DNA of 64,000 nt from Pseudomonas anatoliensis (GCF_017976235.1 NZ_JACVHC010000004.1:1-64000); one strand, 5' to 3'. Counted from the stretch's first letter, positions 54,431 through 64,000 are shown. Made by a program: numbers and translations. Notes: a model not told the origin generated them from the letters alone.

Positions 54431-55159
54431 TCAGCCGCTGAACACTTCATCCAGCAAGTCATGCATCGACTTGAACGCCCGTTTGGCCGTCTTCGCGTCG
54501 TACATCATCTTGCCCGGCACATTGGCGTGCGGGTCGGTAAATGAGTGCACCGCACCGCCGTAGCTCAGCAATTGCCAATCCACCTTCGCCGCGTTCATCT
54601 CGTCTTCGAAGGCAGGCAGTTGCTCCTTCGGCACCAACGGATCGGACGCGCCGTGCAGTACCAGCACCGAGCCTTTGATGTTCTGCGCATCAGCAGGATT
54701 CGGTGAATCCAGCGTGCCGTGGAACGAAACGGCAGCCTTCACCGGCGCACCGGTACGCGCCAGATCCAGCGCACAGCAGCCGCCAAAGCAGAAACCGAAC
54801 ACCGCCAGTTTCGAAGTATCCACTGCCGCTTCGCCCTGAGTCTGTAACTGCTCGAACGCAGCCTGCATACGCGTGCGCAGCAGTGCGCGATCATCCTTGA
54901 GCGGCATCATCGCCGCACCGGCCTGATCAGCGTTCTGCGGACGCACGGCCTGACCGTAGACATCAGCGATCAACACCACGTAGCCCTTGGCCGCCACTGA
55001 CTTGGCGATTTCTTCCGCGCCAGCGCTGACGCCCATCCAGTTCGGCGCCATCAACAAACCCGGACGCGCGCCTTTGTGCTCGGCGTCGAATGCCAGTCGA
55101 CCTTCATAAGGTTGACCATCAATCTGATAGATCACGGAACGTACTGTGACTTGGCTCAT
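54431..55159 (-). CDS. Dienelactone hydrolase family protein
   Basis: 242 codons, alpha/beta hydrolase with the nucleophile cysteine in FGFCFGGCCALDLART, Asp in LHGASDPLVP and His in GGAVHSFTDPHA. The Cys nucleophile is characteristic of dienelactone hydrolases. General hydrolase; ring-cleavage role not supported by context. Located downstream of htpG on the same strand but separated by a terminator. Confidence 0.93.
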   Translation of the reverse strand: MSQVTVRSVIYQIDGQPYEGRLAFDAEHKGARPGLLMAPNWMGVSAGAEEIAKSVAAKGYVVLIADVYGQAVRPQNADQAGAAMMPLKDDRALLRTRMQAAFEQLQTQGEAAVDTSKLAVFGFCFGGCCALDLARTGAPVKAAVSFHGTLDSPNPADAQNIKGSVLVLHGASDPLVPKEQLPAFEDEMNAAKVDWQLLSYGGAVHSFTDPHANVPGKMMYDAKTAKRAFKSMHDLLDEVFSG

Positions 55160-55191
55160 TTCTGACTCCTGATTATTTGAACACCAGAATG

Positions 55192-55217
55192 AAAAAACCC
55201 GCCGAAGCGGGTTTTTT
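55192..55217 (-). terminator. Intrinsic terminator of htpG
   Basis: Eleven-base arms around CGAA, A/T at both ends; active on the minus strand just after the htpG stop. Confidence 0.88.
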
Positions 55218-55227
55218 TACAACTTCA

Positions 55228-57132
55228 TCAAACCGACAGTTCAACCAGCAGCTTGTTCAGGCGGCGCACGTAAGCGGCCGGATCCTTCAAGCTGTCGCCG
55301 GCGGCCAGGGCTGCCTGATCGAAGAGGATGTGCGACAGGTCGCCGAAACGCTCTTCGCTCTGCTCACCGTCGAGTTTCTCGATCAGCGGGTGGCTCGGGT
55401 TGAATTCGAAGATAGGCTTCGAATCCGGCACCTTCTGACCGCTGGCTTCGAGGATCTGACGCATTTGCAGACCCAGGTCCTGTTCGCCGATGGCCAGAAT
55501 GGCCGGCGAATCAGTCAGGCGATGGGAAACCCGCACTTCAGCGACGGAATCGCCCAGCGCGGTTTTCAGACGCTCGACCAGACCTTCTTTGGACTTGGCG
55601 ACTTCTTCTGCGGCTTTCTTGTCCTCTTCCGAGTCCAGGTTGCCCAGATCCAAGTCACCGCGTGCCACGTCAACGAAGGACTTGCCGTCGAAGTCGCTGA
55701 GGTAGCTCATCAGCCACTCGTCGATACGGTCGGTCAGCAGCAGCACTTCGATGCCTTTCTTGCGGAAGACTTCCAAGTGTGGGCTGTTTTTGACCTGCGC
55801 GTAGGTTTCGCCGGTGAGGTAGTAGATCTTGTCCTGACCTTCCTTGGCGCGTGCCAGGTAATCGGCCAGACCGACAATCTGCTCGCCTTCGTCGCCGTTG
55901 GTCGACGCGAAACGCAGCAGACCCGCGATTTTTTCCTTGTTGGCGAAGTCTTCTGCCGGGCCTTCTTTCATGACCTGACCGAAGTTCTTCCAGAAGCCCT
56001 TGTATTGCTCAGGCTCGTTCTTCGCCAGTTTTTCCAGCATGTCGAGCACACGCTTGGTCAGCGCCGACTTCATCGAGTCGATGATCGGGTCTTTCTGCAG
56101 AATTTCCCGCGACACGTTCAGCGACAGGTCGTTGGAGTCGACCACGCCTTTGATGAAGCGAAGATAGAGCGGCAGGAACGACTCGGCCTGATCCATCACG
56201 AACACGCGTTGCACGTACAGCTTCAGGCCTTTCGGCGCTTCACGCTGATACAAATCGAACGGTGCGCGGGCCGGCACGTACAGCAGCGAGCTGTATTCGA
56301 GTTTGCCTTCAACCTTGTTGTGGCTCCAGGCCAGCGGGTTCTCGAAATCGTGGGCGATGTGCTTGTAGAACTCCTGGTATTCCTCGTCCTTCACTTCGGT
56401 GCGCGGACGGGTCCACAGAGCACTGGCGCGGTTGACTGTTTCCCACTCGAGCGCTGGCGCCTCTTCGCCTTCGGCAGCCGTGACTTCTTTCGGCAGCTCG
56501 ATCGGCAAAGCGATGTGGTCGGAGTACTTCTTGATGATGTTGCGCAGACGCCAGCCATCGGCGAACTCGTCTTCTGCAGCTTTGAGGTGCAGGACGATGC
56601 GGGTGCCGCGTTCTGGTTTTTCGATGGTGGCGACTTCGAACTCGCCCTCGCCTTTCGACGACCAGTGCACGCCTTCGCTGGCGTCAGTTCCGGCGCGACG
56701 GCTGTACACGTCAACTTTGTCGGCAACGATGAAGGCTGAGTAGAAGCCCACACCGAACTGGCCGATCAGGTGCGAATCTTTTTTCTGATCGCCCGACAGA
56801 TTCTTCATGAAATCGGCGGTGCCCGACTTGGCGATGGTCCCCAGGTGGGCGATCACATCGTCACGATTCATGCCGATACCGTTGTCTTCGAGGGTGACGG
56901 TCTTGGCGTCCTTGTCGAAGCTCACACGGATTTTCAGATCTGCGCCACCTTCGAGCAACTCAGGCTTGGCCAGGGCTTCGAAGCGTAGCTTGTCGACAGC
57001 GTCAGAGGCGTTCGAGATCAATTCGCGAAGGAAGATTTCCTTGTTGGAATACAGCGAATGGATCATGAGGTGCAGCAGTTGCTTCACCTCGGTCTGGAAG
57101 CCCAGGGTTTCCTTTTGAGTTTCCACACTCAT
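55228..57132 (-). CDS. htpG: Molecular chaperone HtpG (Hsp90)
   Basis: 634 codons from the ATG at 57132, which gives the standard Pseudomonas N-terminus [20 protein letters not shown]; another ATG six bases upstream is closer to GGAG, so the start may be two codons longer. GHKL ATPase motifs [28 protein letters not shown] and [14 protein letters not shown] are all present. Heat-shock expression is supported by a sigma-32 type promoter at 57202-57227. Confidence 0.97.
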   Translation of the reverse strand: MSVETQKETLGFQTEVKQLLHLMIHSLYSNKEIFLRELISNASDAVDKLRFEALAKPELLEGGADLKIRVSFDKDAKTVTLEDNGIGMNRDDVIAHLGTIAKSGTADFMKNLSGDQKKDSHLIGQFGVGFYSAFIVADKVDVYSRRAGTDASEGVHWSSKGEGEFEVATIEKPERGTRIVLHLKAAEDEFADGWRLRNIIKKYSDHIALPIELPKEVTAAEGEEAPALEWETVNRASALWTRPRTEVKDEEYQEFYKHIAHDFENPLAWSHNKVEGKLEYSSLLYVPARAPFDLYQREAPKGLKLYVQRVFVMDQAESFLPLYLRFIKGVVDSNDLSLNVSREILQKDPIIDSMKSALTKRVLDMLEKLAKNEPEQYKGFWKNFGQVMKEGPAEDFANKEKIAGLLRFASTNGDEGEQIVGLADYLARAKEGQDKIYYLTGETYAQVKNSPHLEVFRKKGIEVLLLTDRIDEWLMSYLSDFDGKSFVDVARGDLDLGNLDSEEDKKAAEEVAKSKEGLVERLKTALGDSVAEVRVSHRLTDSPAILAIGEQDLGLQMRQILEASGQKVPDSKPIFEFNPSHPLIEKLDGEQSEERFGDLSHILFDQAALAAGDSLKDPAAYVRRLNKLLVELSV

Positions 57133-57201
57133 GGTCATCAAACTCCAATCAGATGGCAGTGGCCGCGACCCGAAATGGTCTGCGGCGGGTTGTCATCTGA
57201 G

Positions 57202-57227
57202 TTTGGGGCAGTGTTCAGGATTTCAAG
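57202..57227 (-). promoter_or_regulatory. Sigma-32 (heat shock) promoter of htpG
   Basis: Minus strand CTTGAAA (57221-57227) and CCCCAAA (57202-57208), 12-13 bases apart, match the CTTGAA-N13-CCCCAT type. It lies partly within the last codons of the upstream thioesterase gene. Confidence 0.75.
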
Positions 57228-57667
57228 GGCTCATCGATTTTGAAGTGCGCCCGAGCAGTGGCGATCGGTTCGCTTTCGGTACTTTGCCACGCCGTGATGG
57301 CAACGTTAGCCACCCGCCGCCCCTGGCGACAGACCTGACACCTGGCCCAAGTGTCGCGAAACTGCCCGGCGCGCAGGTAATCGAGGGAAAAATCGATGAT
57401 CTTCGGCACGCCCGGTGCCCCGGTGAAAATCAATAAATGCAGGGCTGCGGCCAGTTCCATGAACCCGGCAATCACCCCGCCATGAATCGCCGGCAATAAA
57501 GGGTTACCAATGTTGTCCTTGTTCGCCGGCAGCTTGAACAGCAAGTCATCGCCCACGCGTGAGCACTCGATGCCGATCAGCCCGGCGTACGGAATCAACT
57601 TGAGCAGCGGCGCGTAGTCGCCCTGCGCATGGGCCCGCTGCAACTGAACCTTGAGGTCGTCGCTCAC
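57215..57667 (-). CDS. Hotdog-fold thioesterase 1 (PaaI-like)
   Basis: 150 codons. Hotdog domain with PLLPAIHGGVIAGFMELAAA (helix motif containing His and Gly-Gly), and a conserved strand RVANVAITAW. Acyl-CoA thioesterase of unknown substrate. Its start overlaps the stop of thioesterase 2 by ATGA, so the two could form a heteromeric pair; htpG follows with its own promoter within this gene. Confidence 0.87.
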   Translation of the reverse strand: MSDDLKVQLQRAHAQGDYAPLLKLIPYAGLIGIECSRVGDDLLFKLPANKDNIGNPLLPAIHGGVIAGFMELAAALHLLIFTGAPGVPKIIDFSLDYLRAGQFRDTWARCQVCRQGRRVANVAITAWQSTESEPIATARAHFKIDEPLKS

Positions 57668-58140
57668 TGGCCCTCTCCCTTGATAGCGCCACCAAAACCC
57701 TTGGTGCCCCTGATGTTTTTGCCCATGCGCATGAAAGTGCCAACGACGTGAGCAATCGGCTGCTCGGGATCATCCTGGTAGGCGAAGCCGCGAGCGAAGA
57801 TCACATCGGTCGTCACTCGATAGCACTGGGCGAAGCCGTAGACGTCTTTGTTGGGTTCTGCGGCGTGCATGTAGTCGATGCGCAGATCGAGGGTCGGGCA
57901 GACTTCGAACTCGGGCAGCACGCACAGGGTGGACATGCCGCACGCAGTGTCCATCAAAGAAGTGATAGCGCCACCATGTATCACGCCTGTCTGCGGGTTA
58001 CCGACGATTTTCGTGCTGTATGGCAGGATCACCGTGAGCCCATCGGCAGAGGCGCTGTGCACTTGCAACCCAAGAACCTGGCAGTGGCGCAACGCTGAAA
58101 GAAATCGCGTCGCACGCTCAAAAACGGGGTTTTCAGCCAT
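57664..58140 (-). CDS. Hotdog-fold thioesterase 2 (PaaI-like)
   Basis: 158 codons from the ATG at 58140 (GAGAG ten bases upstream). PQTGVIHGGAITSLMDTACG is the hotdog helix with the active-site region. Cytoplasmic acyl-CoA thioesterase. Co-translated with thioesterase 1; the two are distant paralogues. Confidence 0.87.
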   Translation of the reverse strand: MAENPVFERATRFLSALRHCQVLGLQVHSASADGLTVILPYSTKIVGNPQTGVIHGGAITSLMDTACGMSTLCVLPEFEVCPTLDLRIDYMHAAEPNKDVYGFAQCYRVTTDVIFARGFAYQDDPEQPIAHVVGTFMRMGKNIRGTKGFGGAIKGEGQ

Positions 58141-58298
58141 ATGATAATTACTCTCGTTAGAGCCTTTTGCCAGTAGTAGGAAAAACCGTAAAAGTTCCAC
58201 TGAAAAAAGATCTTATATATCTGAAACAAATGAGGAACTTAACCCTCGGCGCTGAGTTCTTAAGGCCAGTAGTTATTTTCCATAAGGAGAAACACCCC

Positions 58299-58535
58299 AT
58301 GCGTAAGACTTTAGCTATTGCCTTGATGTTGACCGCTTCCCTCGGTCTCGCTGCCTGCGATAAAAAATCCGAGGACAAAGCTCAAGATGCAAACCAACAT
58401 GCTGAACAAGCTCAGCAAGACATGAACAAAGCTCAGGATAAAGTGAACGACGCTGCGAAAGAAAACGCCGAAGCTGCCAAAGCTCAGGCAGAATCGAACG
58501 CAGCTGCACAAGAAGAAGCCGCCAAAAAGCAGTAA
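58299..58535 (+). CDS. Small alanine-rich lipoprotein (78 aa)
   Basis: 78 codons from the ATG at 58299, AAGGAGA upstream. Lipobox LAAC (Cys20); the mature ~58 residues are Ala/Gln/Lys/Glu with heptad-like spacing, ending in AAAQEEAAKKQ, so probably a coiled coil anchored in the outer membrane. Resembles Lpp/OprI-like small lipoproteins in layout but is not clearly homologous. AT-rich upstream region and rare codon pattern suggest strong expression. Single gene with its own terminator. Confidence 0.85.
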   Translation: MRKTLAIALMLTASLGLAACDKKSEDKAQDANQHAEQAQQDMNKAQDKVNDAAKENAEAAKAQAESNAAAQEEAAKKQ

Positions 58536-58558
58536 TTCGCTTTCTGGTGTGAAAAAAA

Positions 58559-58586
58559 GGAAACCCGCCAAGTGCGGGTTTTCTTT
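58559..58586 (+). terminator. Intrinsic terminator of the small lipoprotein gene
   Basis: AAACCCGC / GCGGGTTT hairpin (58561-58568, 58574-58581) followed by a T-rich run on the plus strand. Confidence 0.85.
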
Positions 58587-58613
58587 TGTCTGTGATTTAC
58601 CGGCAATACTGCC

Positions 58614-59015
58614 TTAGAGCAGGACAGTTCTAAAAGTCGGACTAATCATCAGCAACAACGAGCACACTAAACCGACCAGCCAGACCAGACTACGCAACGC
58701 AGGCTTATCAGCCAGGTAGAGCCACAAGTAGATGATCCGCGCGATGACAAAAATGATCGCCAATGTATCGATCAGCCATCCCGCCGTTTGCGTGGTGTGC
58801 GCCATCAGCACTCCCACTGCGAACAAGATGAACGCCTCTATGCTGTTCTGGTGCGCCGCCAGCGCCCTCGCGCCGTAACCGGTCAGCTGTGCCTGCTGTT
58901 GACGCGGCAAGTGGTTGTTATAACCGCCCTGCTCTTTCATGGCCTTGCCCACCGGCAGGCGCGCGATATAAATCAACAGGGCACTGATAAACACACACCA
59001 GAACGGAATACTCAT
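58614..59015 (-). CDS. MAPEG-family membrane protein
   Basis: 133 codons from the ATG at 59015 (AAGAGG upstream). Four transmembrane helices in MAPEG pattern, with ALAAHQNSIEAFILFAVGVL containing the conserved N-E of the glutathione site region. Eicosanoid/glutathione-metabolism type fold; bacterial role unknown. Start overlaps the DUF599 stop as ATGA. Confidence 0.87.
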   Translation of the reverse strand: MSIPFWCVFISALLIYIARLPVGKAMKEQGGYNNHLPRQQQAQLTGYGARALAAHQNSIEAFILFAVGVLMAHTTQTAGWLIDTLAIIFVIARIIYLWLYLADKPALRSLVWLVGLVCSLLLMISPTFRTVLL

Positions 59016-59752
59016 GAAACAACCTCTTTGCTCGCCTCGGGAATGGGCGCCTCTGTAGGGGTATAGACCATGACATCGAGAACGTCGGAATGAAACTCGC
59101 GGCGGTACAAGACGACGACCACTCCGGCACTCATCAGCATGAACAACCAAGGGCTGACAAACCACGCCAACATGCTCATGCCGAAGTAGTAGGAGCGCAG
59201 GCCGAAGTTGAACTGGTTGGCCGCCATTGAAATCACTCGCGCCGCTCGCGAAGCGAAGGCTTTGCGCTCCAGCTCCGAGACTTGGCGCTCACCGATCATT
59301 GGCGCAGAGCCCACCAGAATCGCCGCAAAGTTGTACTGGCGCATGCACCAACTGAACGTGAAAAACGCGTAGACAAATACCATTGCCAGGCACAGCAACT
59401 TGATCTCCGACATGCCTTGCGAGGCCTGCTGCACCATCGGAATATCCGCCAGCAATGACACTGCGCGATCGGAAGCCCCCAGCACGGTGAGAATACCGGC
59501 GAGGATGATCAGGGTGCTGGAAGCGAAGAACGAGGCGTTACGCTCAAGGTTGCCGATCACGCTGGCGTCCGCGATGCGGTTGTCGCGCAGCAACATGCGG
59601 CGCATCCAGTCTTCGCGGTACAGGTGCAGCACGCTGGCCAGACACGCGGTGTCGCGAGCCTTCCAGCTGGCGTATCGGGTGTAGCCGCCCCAGCAGATGA
59701 CAAACCAGAGTGCGGCGAGCAGATGGATCAGATTGGCCTGGATGAACGACAT
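59012..59752 (-). CDS. DUF599 membrane protein
   Basis: 246 codons from the ATG at 59752, AAGGAACC upstream. About four hydrophobic helices; DUF599 features include YREDWMRRMLLRDNRIADAS and FTFSWCMRQYNFAAILVGSA. Unknown function. It is co-translated with the MAPEG gene. Confidence 0.88.
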   Translation of the reverse strand: MSFIQANLIHLLAALWFVICWGGYTRYASWKARDTACLASVLHLYREDWMRRMLLRDNRIADASVIGNLERNASFFASSTLIILAGILTVLGASDRAVSLLADIPMVQQASQGMSEIKLLCLAMVFVYAFFTFSWCMRQYNFAAILVGSAPMIGERQVSELERKAFASRAARVISMAANQFNFGLRSYYFGMSMLAWFVSPWLFMLMSAGVVVVLYRREFHSDVLDVMVYTPTEAPIPEASKEVVS

Positions 59753-59781
59753 GCGGTTCCTTGTGATGTGTGAACACGATA

Positions 59782-59872
59782 CCTGTAGGAGTGAGCCTGC
59801 TCGCGATAGCGGTCTGTCAGTCACATCTGTTCTGGATGTGCCACCGTGATCGCGAGCAGGCTCACTCCCACC
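59782..59872. repeat. REP doublet (GTGAGCCTGCTCGCGA type)
   Basis: Inverted pair of GTAGGAGTGAGCCTGCTCGCGAT and complement; the only well-preserved copy of this type here. Confidence 0.85.
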
Positions 59873-59934
59873 TAAAACCTGTGCAACCCTTCGACGTTAG
59901 CTCAGGGAAAAAGACACTGCCTGATGCCCATAAA

Positions 59935-59966
59935 AAATGCCCCGTATCGATTGATACGGGGCATTT
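59935..59966 (-). terminator. Intrinsic terminator of brnQ
   Basis: Fourteen-base arms (59935-59948, 59953-59966) with a GATT loop; on the minus strand followed by six U. Confidence 0.88.
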
Positions 59967-60012
59967 CTGTTTAAGCGTTCATGACCTGCTTGTGACGGGT
60001 CAGGAGACGACG

Positions 60013-61326
60013 TCAGGCAATGGCTTCGCTACGCTTGCCCAGCAGGCGATCGCAAACCACCGCGACCACCAGAGTCATCACGCACGGCACCAGCCAGGCC
60101 AGACCCTGCTCGCTCAGCGGCAGGTTGGACAGCTGCGACGGCAGCCCGTCGGCGAGACCAGCACCTTTCAGCGCGTCGATCAGACCGAACAGGAACGACA
60201 CCAGCATCACCGGGCCGAGGATGCGGCCATGCTCATGCCAGAAGTCTTTGCAGAAGCTCAGCGCTACCAACACGATGCACGGCGGGTAGATAGCGGTCAG
60301 CACCGGGATCGAGAACGCAATCAGCTTGGTCAGCCCGAGGTTGGACACCAGCAGCGAGAACGCCGCCAGGATGATCACCAGCGTCTTGTATGACAGTGGC
60401 AGCACACGGCTGAAATACTCGGCACAGGCGCAGGTCAAACCCACCGCCGTCACCAGACACGCCAGCGAGATCAGCACCGCAAGGAAACCGCTGCCCAACG
60501 AGCCGAAGGTATGTTGCACATAAGCGTGCAATACCGCCGCGCCGTTGGTGGCACCGACGGCCACTTCATGGCTGCCCGAACCGAGACGGAACAGGCTGAC
60601 ATACACCAGCGCCAGACCGACACCGGCAATCAGCCCGGCGATGATCGCGTAACGGGTGATCAGCGCTGGCGACTCGACGCCACGGGAGCGAATCGCGTTA
60701 ACGATGACGATACCGAACACCAGTGCACCGAGGGTATCCATGGTCAGGTAACCATTGATGAAACCCTGGGAGAACGGCGCCGCTACGTACTCCGGCGTGC
60801 CGTGACCGATATCACCGGCCGGCAAGGCGAAGGCAGCGATGCCCAGCACGGCCAGCGCGATGATCTTCAACGGCGCGAGGAAGCGCCCAACGGTATCCAG
60901 CAAACGGCCCGGATACAGCGAGATGAAGAACACCAGCAGGAAATAAACCGAGCTGTAGAGGAACAGCGCCAACGGGCTCTCGCCGGTCAACGGCGCCAGG
61001 CCCACTTCGAACGACACGGTCGCCGTACGCGGGGTAGCGAACAGCGGGCCGACCGCCAGGTAGCACGCGGCAGCCAGCACACCACCGGCAATTTTGCCGA
61101 TCGGGCTGCTCAGGGCATCCATCGCGCCACCGACCTTGGCCAGCGCAACCACGGTGATCACCGGCAAACCGACCGCCGTGATCAGAAATCCTAACGCCGC
61201 CATCCAGACATGAGGTCCGGCCTGCAAGCCGACGATAGGCGGGAAGATGATGTTACCGGCCCCAACGAACAGGGCAAATGTCATAAAACCAAGTGCCAGG
61301 ATGTCCTGACCTTTCAAAACTTTCAT
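60013..61326 (-). CDS. brnQ: Branched-chain amino acid:cation symporter
   Basis: 437 codons, about twelve helices of the LIVCS family: [20 protein letters not shown] near the N-terminus, and [20 protein letters not shown]. Takes up Leu, Ile and Val with Na+. Single gene. Confidence 0.95.
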   Translation of the reverse strand: MKVLKGQDILALGFMTFALFVGAGNIIFPPIVGLQAGPHVWMAALGFLITAVGLPVITVVALAKVGGAMDALSSPIGKIAGGVLAAACYLAVGPLFATPRTATVSFEVGLAPLTGESPLALFLYSSVYFLLVFFISLYPGRLLDTVGRFLAPLKIIALAVLGIAAFALPAGDIGHGTPEYVAAPFSQGFINGYLTMDTLGALVFGIVIVNAIRSRGVESPALITRYAIIAGLIAGVGLALVYVSLFRLGSGSHEVAVGATNGAAVLHAYVQHTFGSLGSGFLAVLISLACLVTAVGLTCACAEYFSRVLPLSYKTLVIILAAFSLLVSNLGLTKLIAFSIPVLTAIYPPCIVLVALSFCKDFWHEHGRILGPVMLVSFLFGLIDALKGAGLADGLPSQLSNLPLSEQGLAWLVPCVMTLVVAVVCDRLLGKRSEAIA

Positions 61327-61569
61327 TAAGGAAATACCACACTACTGAATCGGAATTTAGAGGGGAATTGCCCTGTGGGATTAGGGAAATGCTGTCGATC
61401 CGTATGGGACTGACCCGTAACGCGCGGTGCATGCCTTGTGGGCGGCAGACGCAAAAATGGCTGCTAGCCTAACGAATTTGCCTGATAAACGCACTGTTTG
61501 AGGGCGAACTATCCGATACCCGACGTTTCTGTGTCGCGTTTACGTATTTAAATTTCCTTTAATGAAGCA

Positions 61570-61690
61570 AAGATCAAAAGATCGTCCGATCGCGGCCCGA
61601 GCCTTCGGCAGCTCCTACATGGGATGGCATTCCAAGGTGATTTGGGATGAGGTTTATGTAGGAGCTGCCGAAGGCTGCGATCTTTTGATC
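61570..61690. repeat. REP doublet (GATCGCAGCC type) with interrupted left arm
   Basis: The right arm is normal; the left arm has about 16 extra bases (TCCGATCGCGGCCCGA) between AAGATCG and GCCTTCGGC. Located in the 430-base gap between sucD and brnQ; no gene seen in the remaining sequence. Confidence 0.8.
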
Positions 61691-61702
61691 TTCAGAAACA
61701 AC

Positions 61703-61726
61703 AAAGGCCACCCGAAGGTGGCCTTT
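61703..61726 (-). terminator. Intrinsic terminator of sucCD
   Basis: Ten-base arms (61703-61712, 61717-61726) around CGAA with A/T flanks, just beyond the sucD stop. Confidence 0.85.
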
Positions 61727-61756
61727 GCCTGGTAAAGCGTCAGCTAAGCGCGAGGC

Positions 61757-62638
61757 TTACTTGACAGCCCAACCGGTCAGCTCGGACAAAGCCTTGCCGA
61801 TGTCTGCCAGCGAACGCACGGTTTTAACGCCTGCGTCTTCCAGGGCAGCAAACTTCTCGTCTGCAGTGCCTTTGCCGCCAGAGATGATTGCGCCAGCATG
61901 GCCCATGCGCTTGCCCGGAGGAGCAGTCACACCAGCGATGTAGGAAACAACCGGCTTGGTCACGTGTGCCTTGATGTAGGCAGCCGCTTCTTCTTCAGCC
62001 GAACCGCCGATCTCACCGATCATCACGATCGCTTCGGTCTTCGGGTCTTCCTGGAACAGCTTCAGGATGTCGATGAAGTTCGAACCCGGGATCGGGTCAC
62101 CACCGATGCCGACGCAAGTCGACTGACCGAAACCGGCGTCAGTAGTCTGCTTCACAGCTTCGTAGGTCAGGGTGCCGGAACGCGAAACGATACCGACCTT
62201 GCCTGGCAAGTGAATGTGACCTGGCATGATGCCGATCTTGCATTCGCCTGGGGTGATCACGCCTGGGCAGTTAGGGCCGATCAGGACTACGCCCAGCTCG
62301 TCGCACTTAACTTTAGCGTCCAGCATGTCCAGGGTAGGAATGCCTTCGGTGATGCAGACGATCAGCTTGATGCCGCCGAAAGCCGCTTCCAGGATCGAGT
62401 CCTTGCAGAAAGGAGCTGGAACGTAGATCACGCTGGCGGTGGCGCCAGTTTGAGCAACAGCATCTTTCACGGTGTTGAACACTGGCAGACCCAGGTGCTC
62501 GGTGCCGCCTTTACCAGGAGTTACACCACCAACCATCTTGGTGCCGTATTCGATGGCTTGCTGGGTGTGGAAACTACCTTGCGAACCGGTAATACCCTGG
62601 CAGATAACTTTGGTGTCTTTATTGATCAGGACGCTCAT
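61757..62638 (-). CDS. sucD: Succinyl-CoA synthetase, alpha subunit
   Basis: 293 codons. CoA-binding domain ([20 protein letters not shown]), and the phospho-histidine in [18 protein letters not shown]. Converts succinyl-CoA to succinate with nucleotide triphosphate formation. Overlaps sucC by one base (TAATG), so subunits are made together. Confidence 0.98.
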   Translation of the reverse strand: MSVLINKDTKVICQGITGSQGSFHTQQAIEYGTKMVGGVTPGKGGTEHLGLPVFNTVKDAVAQTGATASVIYVPAPFCKDSILEAAFGGIKLIVCITEGIPTLDMLDAKVKCDELGVVLIGPNCPGVITPGECKIGIMPGHIHLPGKVGIVSRSGTLTYEAVKQTTDAGFGQSTCVGIGGDPIPGSNFIDILKLFQEDPKTEAIVMIGEIGGSAEEEAAAYIKAHVTKPVVSYIAGVTAPPGKRMGHAGAIISGGKGTADEKFAALEDAGVKTVRSLADIGKALSELTGWAVK

Positions 62639-63804
62639 TATTTGCCCTCCGCAGCTTTGACAACTTGTTGAGCAGCGTCGGTCAGGCTGGTAGCAGCGAT
62701 GATGTTCAAACCGCTTTCTGCCAGTACTTTAGCGCCCAGCTCAGCGTTGTTGCCTTCAAGGCGAACAACAACCGGGATTTTCACGCCGACTTCTTTCACA
62801 GCGCCGATGATGCCTTCGGCAATCATGTCGCAGCGAACGATGCCGCCGAAGATGTTGACCAGTACTGCAGCGACGTTGGTGTCGGACAGAATGATCTTGA
62901 ACGCTTCAGTTACGCGTTCTTTGGTAGCGCCACCACCTACGTCGAGGAAGTTGGCTGGCTTGCCGCCATGCAGGTTGACGATGTCCATGGTACCCATGGC
63001 CAGGCCAGCACCGTTGACCATGCAGCCGATGTTGCCTTCCAGCGCTACGTAGTTCAGTTCGAACTTGGCAGCGTGCGCTTCGCGCGGATCGTCTTGCGAC
63101 GGATCGTGGAAAGTCTTCAGCTTAGGCTGACGGTACATTGCGTTGGCGTCGATGTTGATCTTGGCGTCGAGGCAGTGCAGATCGCCGTCAGCCTTGATCA
63201 CCAGCGGGTTCACTTCCAGCAGAGCCAGGTCGTGATCCTTGAACAGCTTGGCCAGACCAACGAAGATCTTGGCGAACTGAGCAACCTGCTTGCCTTCCAG
63301 ACCCAACTGGAATGCCAGCTCGCGACCCTGGAATGGCTGAGCGCCAACCAGTGGATCGATAGTGGCTTTCAGAATTTTTTCTGGAGTGTCGTGAGCGATT
63401 TTCTCGATGTCCACGCCACCTTCGGTGGAAGCCATGAACACGATGCGACGGCTCGAACGGTCAACGACAGCGCCCAGGTACAGCTCTTTAGCGATATCAG
63501 TGCACGATTCAACCAGGATCTTGGTGACTGGCTGGCCATTGGCGTCAGTCTGGTAAGTCACCAGACGCTTGCCCAGCCACTGCTGTGCGAAGGCTTTGGC
63601 GTCTTCTTTGCTGCGAACCAGCTTGACGCCGCCCGCTTTACCGCGACCACCGGCGTGGACCTGGGCTTTGACAACCCACTCGCTGCCGCCGATTTTGTCG
63701 CAAGCTTCTGCTGCTGCTTCTGGGGTGTCTACTGCGTAACCAGTGGAAACTGGCAGGCCGTATTCAGCGAACAGCTGCTTACCCTGATACTCGTGAAGAT
63801 TCAT
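62638..63804 (-). CDS. sucC: Succinyl-CoA synthetase, beta subunit
   Basis: 388 codons from the ATG at 63804, beginning [20 protein letters not shown] as usual. ATP-grasp domain with [19 protein letters not shown], and the C-terminal [17 protein letters not shown]-cycle enzyme with SucD. Confidence 0.98.
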   Translation of the reverse strand: MNLHEYQGKQLFAEYGLPVSTGYAVDTPEAAAEACDKIGGSEWVVKAQVHAGGRGKAGGVKLVRSKEDAKAFAQQWLGKRLVTYQTDANGQPVTKILVESCTDIAKELYLGAVVDRSSRRIVFMASTEGGVDIEKIAHDTPEKILKATIDPLVGAQPFQGRELAFQLGLEGKQVAQFAKIFVGLAKLFKDHDLALLEVNPLVIKADGDLHCLDAKINIDANAMYRQPKLKTFHDPSQDDPREAHAAKFELNYVALEGNIGCMVNGAGLAMGTMDIVNLHGGKPANFLDVGGGATKERVTEAFKIILSDTNVAAVLVNIFGGIVRCDMIAEGIIGAVKEVGVKIPVVVRLEGNNAELGAKVLAESGLNIIAATSLTDAAQQVVKAAEGK

Positions 63805-63881
63805 GCTTTTTACCGTCTTCGTTAGGTACTGCGCATTCGGCGCTGCGCTCGTGATGAGTGCCGCGCCACCTGTGACTGCTG

Positions 63882-63904
63882 CTTGCGTAGCTGAGCTACG
63901 CAAG
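63882..63904. other. Inverted repeat upstream of sucC
   Basis: CTTGCGTAGCT and its complement separated by one G (11-bp arms). It lies 78 bases upstream of sucC and may be an attenuator or the terminator of the preceding gene, which is outside the window. No U tract, so the role is open. Confidence 0.4.
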
Positions 63905-64000
63905 ACTGCGTCCAGCGGACATTCCGCGGTGAGTCTTGCTCGCAAGGCTCACGACGGGCCGTTACCGCCGTGGTTTCTTATTGTCTGTTAACGCTTCTTG

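Overview
The window is a chromosomal segment of a Pseudomonas, most likely of the P. fluorescens group. The evidence is high GC with strong GC3 in genes, many Pseudomonas-type REP/REPIN doublets between genes, TetR/MFS and SSS-type sensor kinase content, and local gene orders that I recall (not searched) from P. aeruginosa: FKBP lipoprotein - tRNA-Asp/Val - rdgC - BASS transporter - mxtR-like kinase; fadL - glutathione peroxidase - MFS - marR - cob cluster; hda - perM-like - DUF2066 - purM - purN; htpG - thioesterases - brnQ - sucD - sucC. No insertion sequence, prophage, rRNA operon or CRISPR array was seen.

Layout. 1-2.6 kb: minus-strand 5' two-thirds of an Rhs/YD-repeat polymorphic-toxin gene running off the left edge, with an odd broken start. 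2.7-4.5 kb: a tightly coupled three-gene cluster (XRE/Phd-like regulator, unknown protein, Sel1 protein) and a DUF1232 gene. 4.7-10 kb: FKBP lipoprotein, a di-haem cytochrome coupled to a catalase-fold membrane protein, and a less GC-rich orphan ORF resembling DUF4329 proteins next to two tandem tRNA-Asp/tRNA-Val pairs. 10.9-19 kb: rdgC, a BASS transporter, a guanidine-II riboswitch with its SMR exporter, an MFS-PlsC fusion, a TDT exporter, a cupin and a divergent MFS/TetR pair. 19-28 kb: large SSS-PAS-HisKA-REC sensor kinase, rmuC, Sel1 protein, a 1-kb gene-poor stretch, two small uncharacterised genes and fadL. 28-30.7 kb: glutathione peroxidase and a MarR-MFS-micropeptide operon with two copies of a palindromic operator. 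30.8-40.1 kb: ten-gene cobalamin operon (cobO-cobB-bluB-cbiB-cobD-cobQ-cobU-cobT-cobC-cobS) read leftwards from a cobalamin riboswitch. 40-50 kb: sorbosone-dehydrogenase-like lipoprotein, two NlpC/P60 lipoproteins, hda, perM-like, DUF2066, purM-purN-DUF3108. 50-64 kb: chemoreceptor, amidohydrolase, OsmC and pirin proteins, dienelactone hydrolase, htpG with a sigma-32 promoter, two hotdog thioesterases, a small lipoprotein, MAPEG and DUF599 membrane proteins, brnQ and sucCD.

How genes work together. The cob cluster covers late corrin-ring and nucleotide-loop steps (a,c-amidation, adenosylation, aminopropanol arm, DMB synthesis, loop assembly), nearly every junction being an ATGA overlap. The MarR/MFS/40-aa-peptide operon and the TetR/MFS divergon carry visible operator-like palindromes. 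The guanidinium exporter is placed directly behind a two-hairpin guanidine riboswitch.

Most unusual observations: (i) a shared, length-conserved non-coding module at 4450-4610 and 24759-24911, consisting of an inverted pair of DnaA-box-like 9-mers, a T-tract/A-tract and an identical ATTGACTT block; (ii) a REP doublet that has become the C-terminal coding sequence of cobB; (iii) a possible frameshift or coupled restart at the 5' end of the Rhs gene; (iv) the di-haem cytochrome/catalase-fold gene pair; (v) a 40-codon membrane peptide translationally coupled to an MFS gene; (vi) a 415-nt leader before a 74-codon gene. I do not claim a proven new system; (i) and (iv) are the best candidates.
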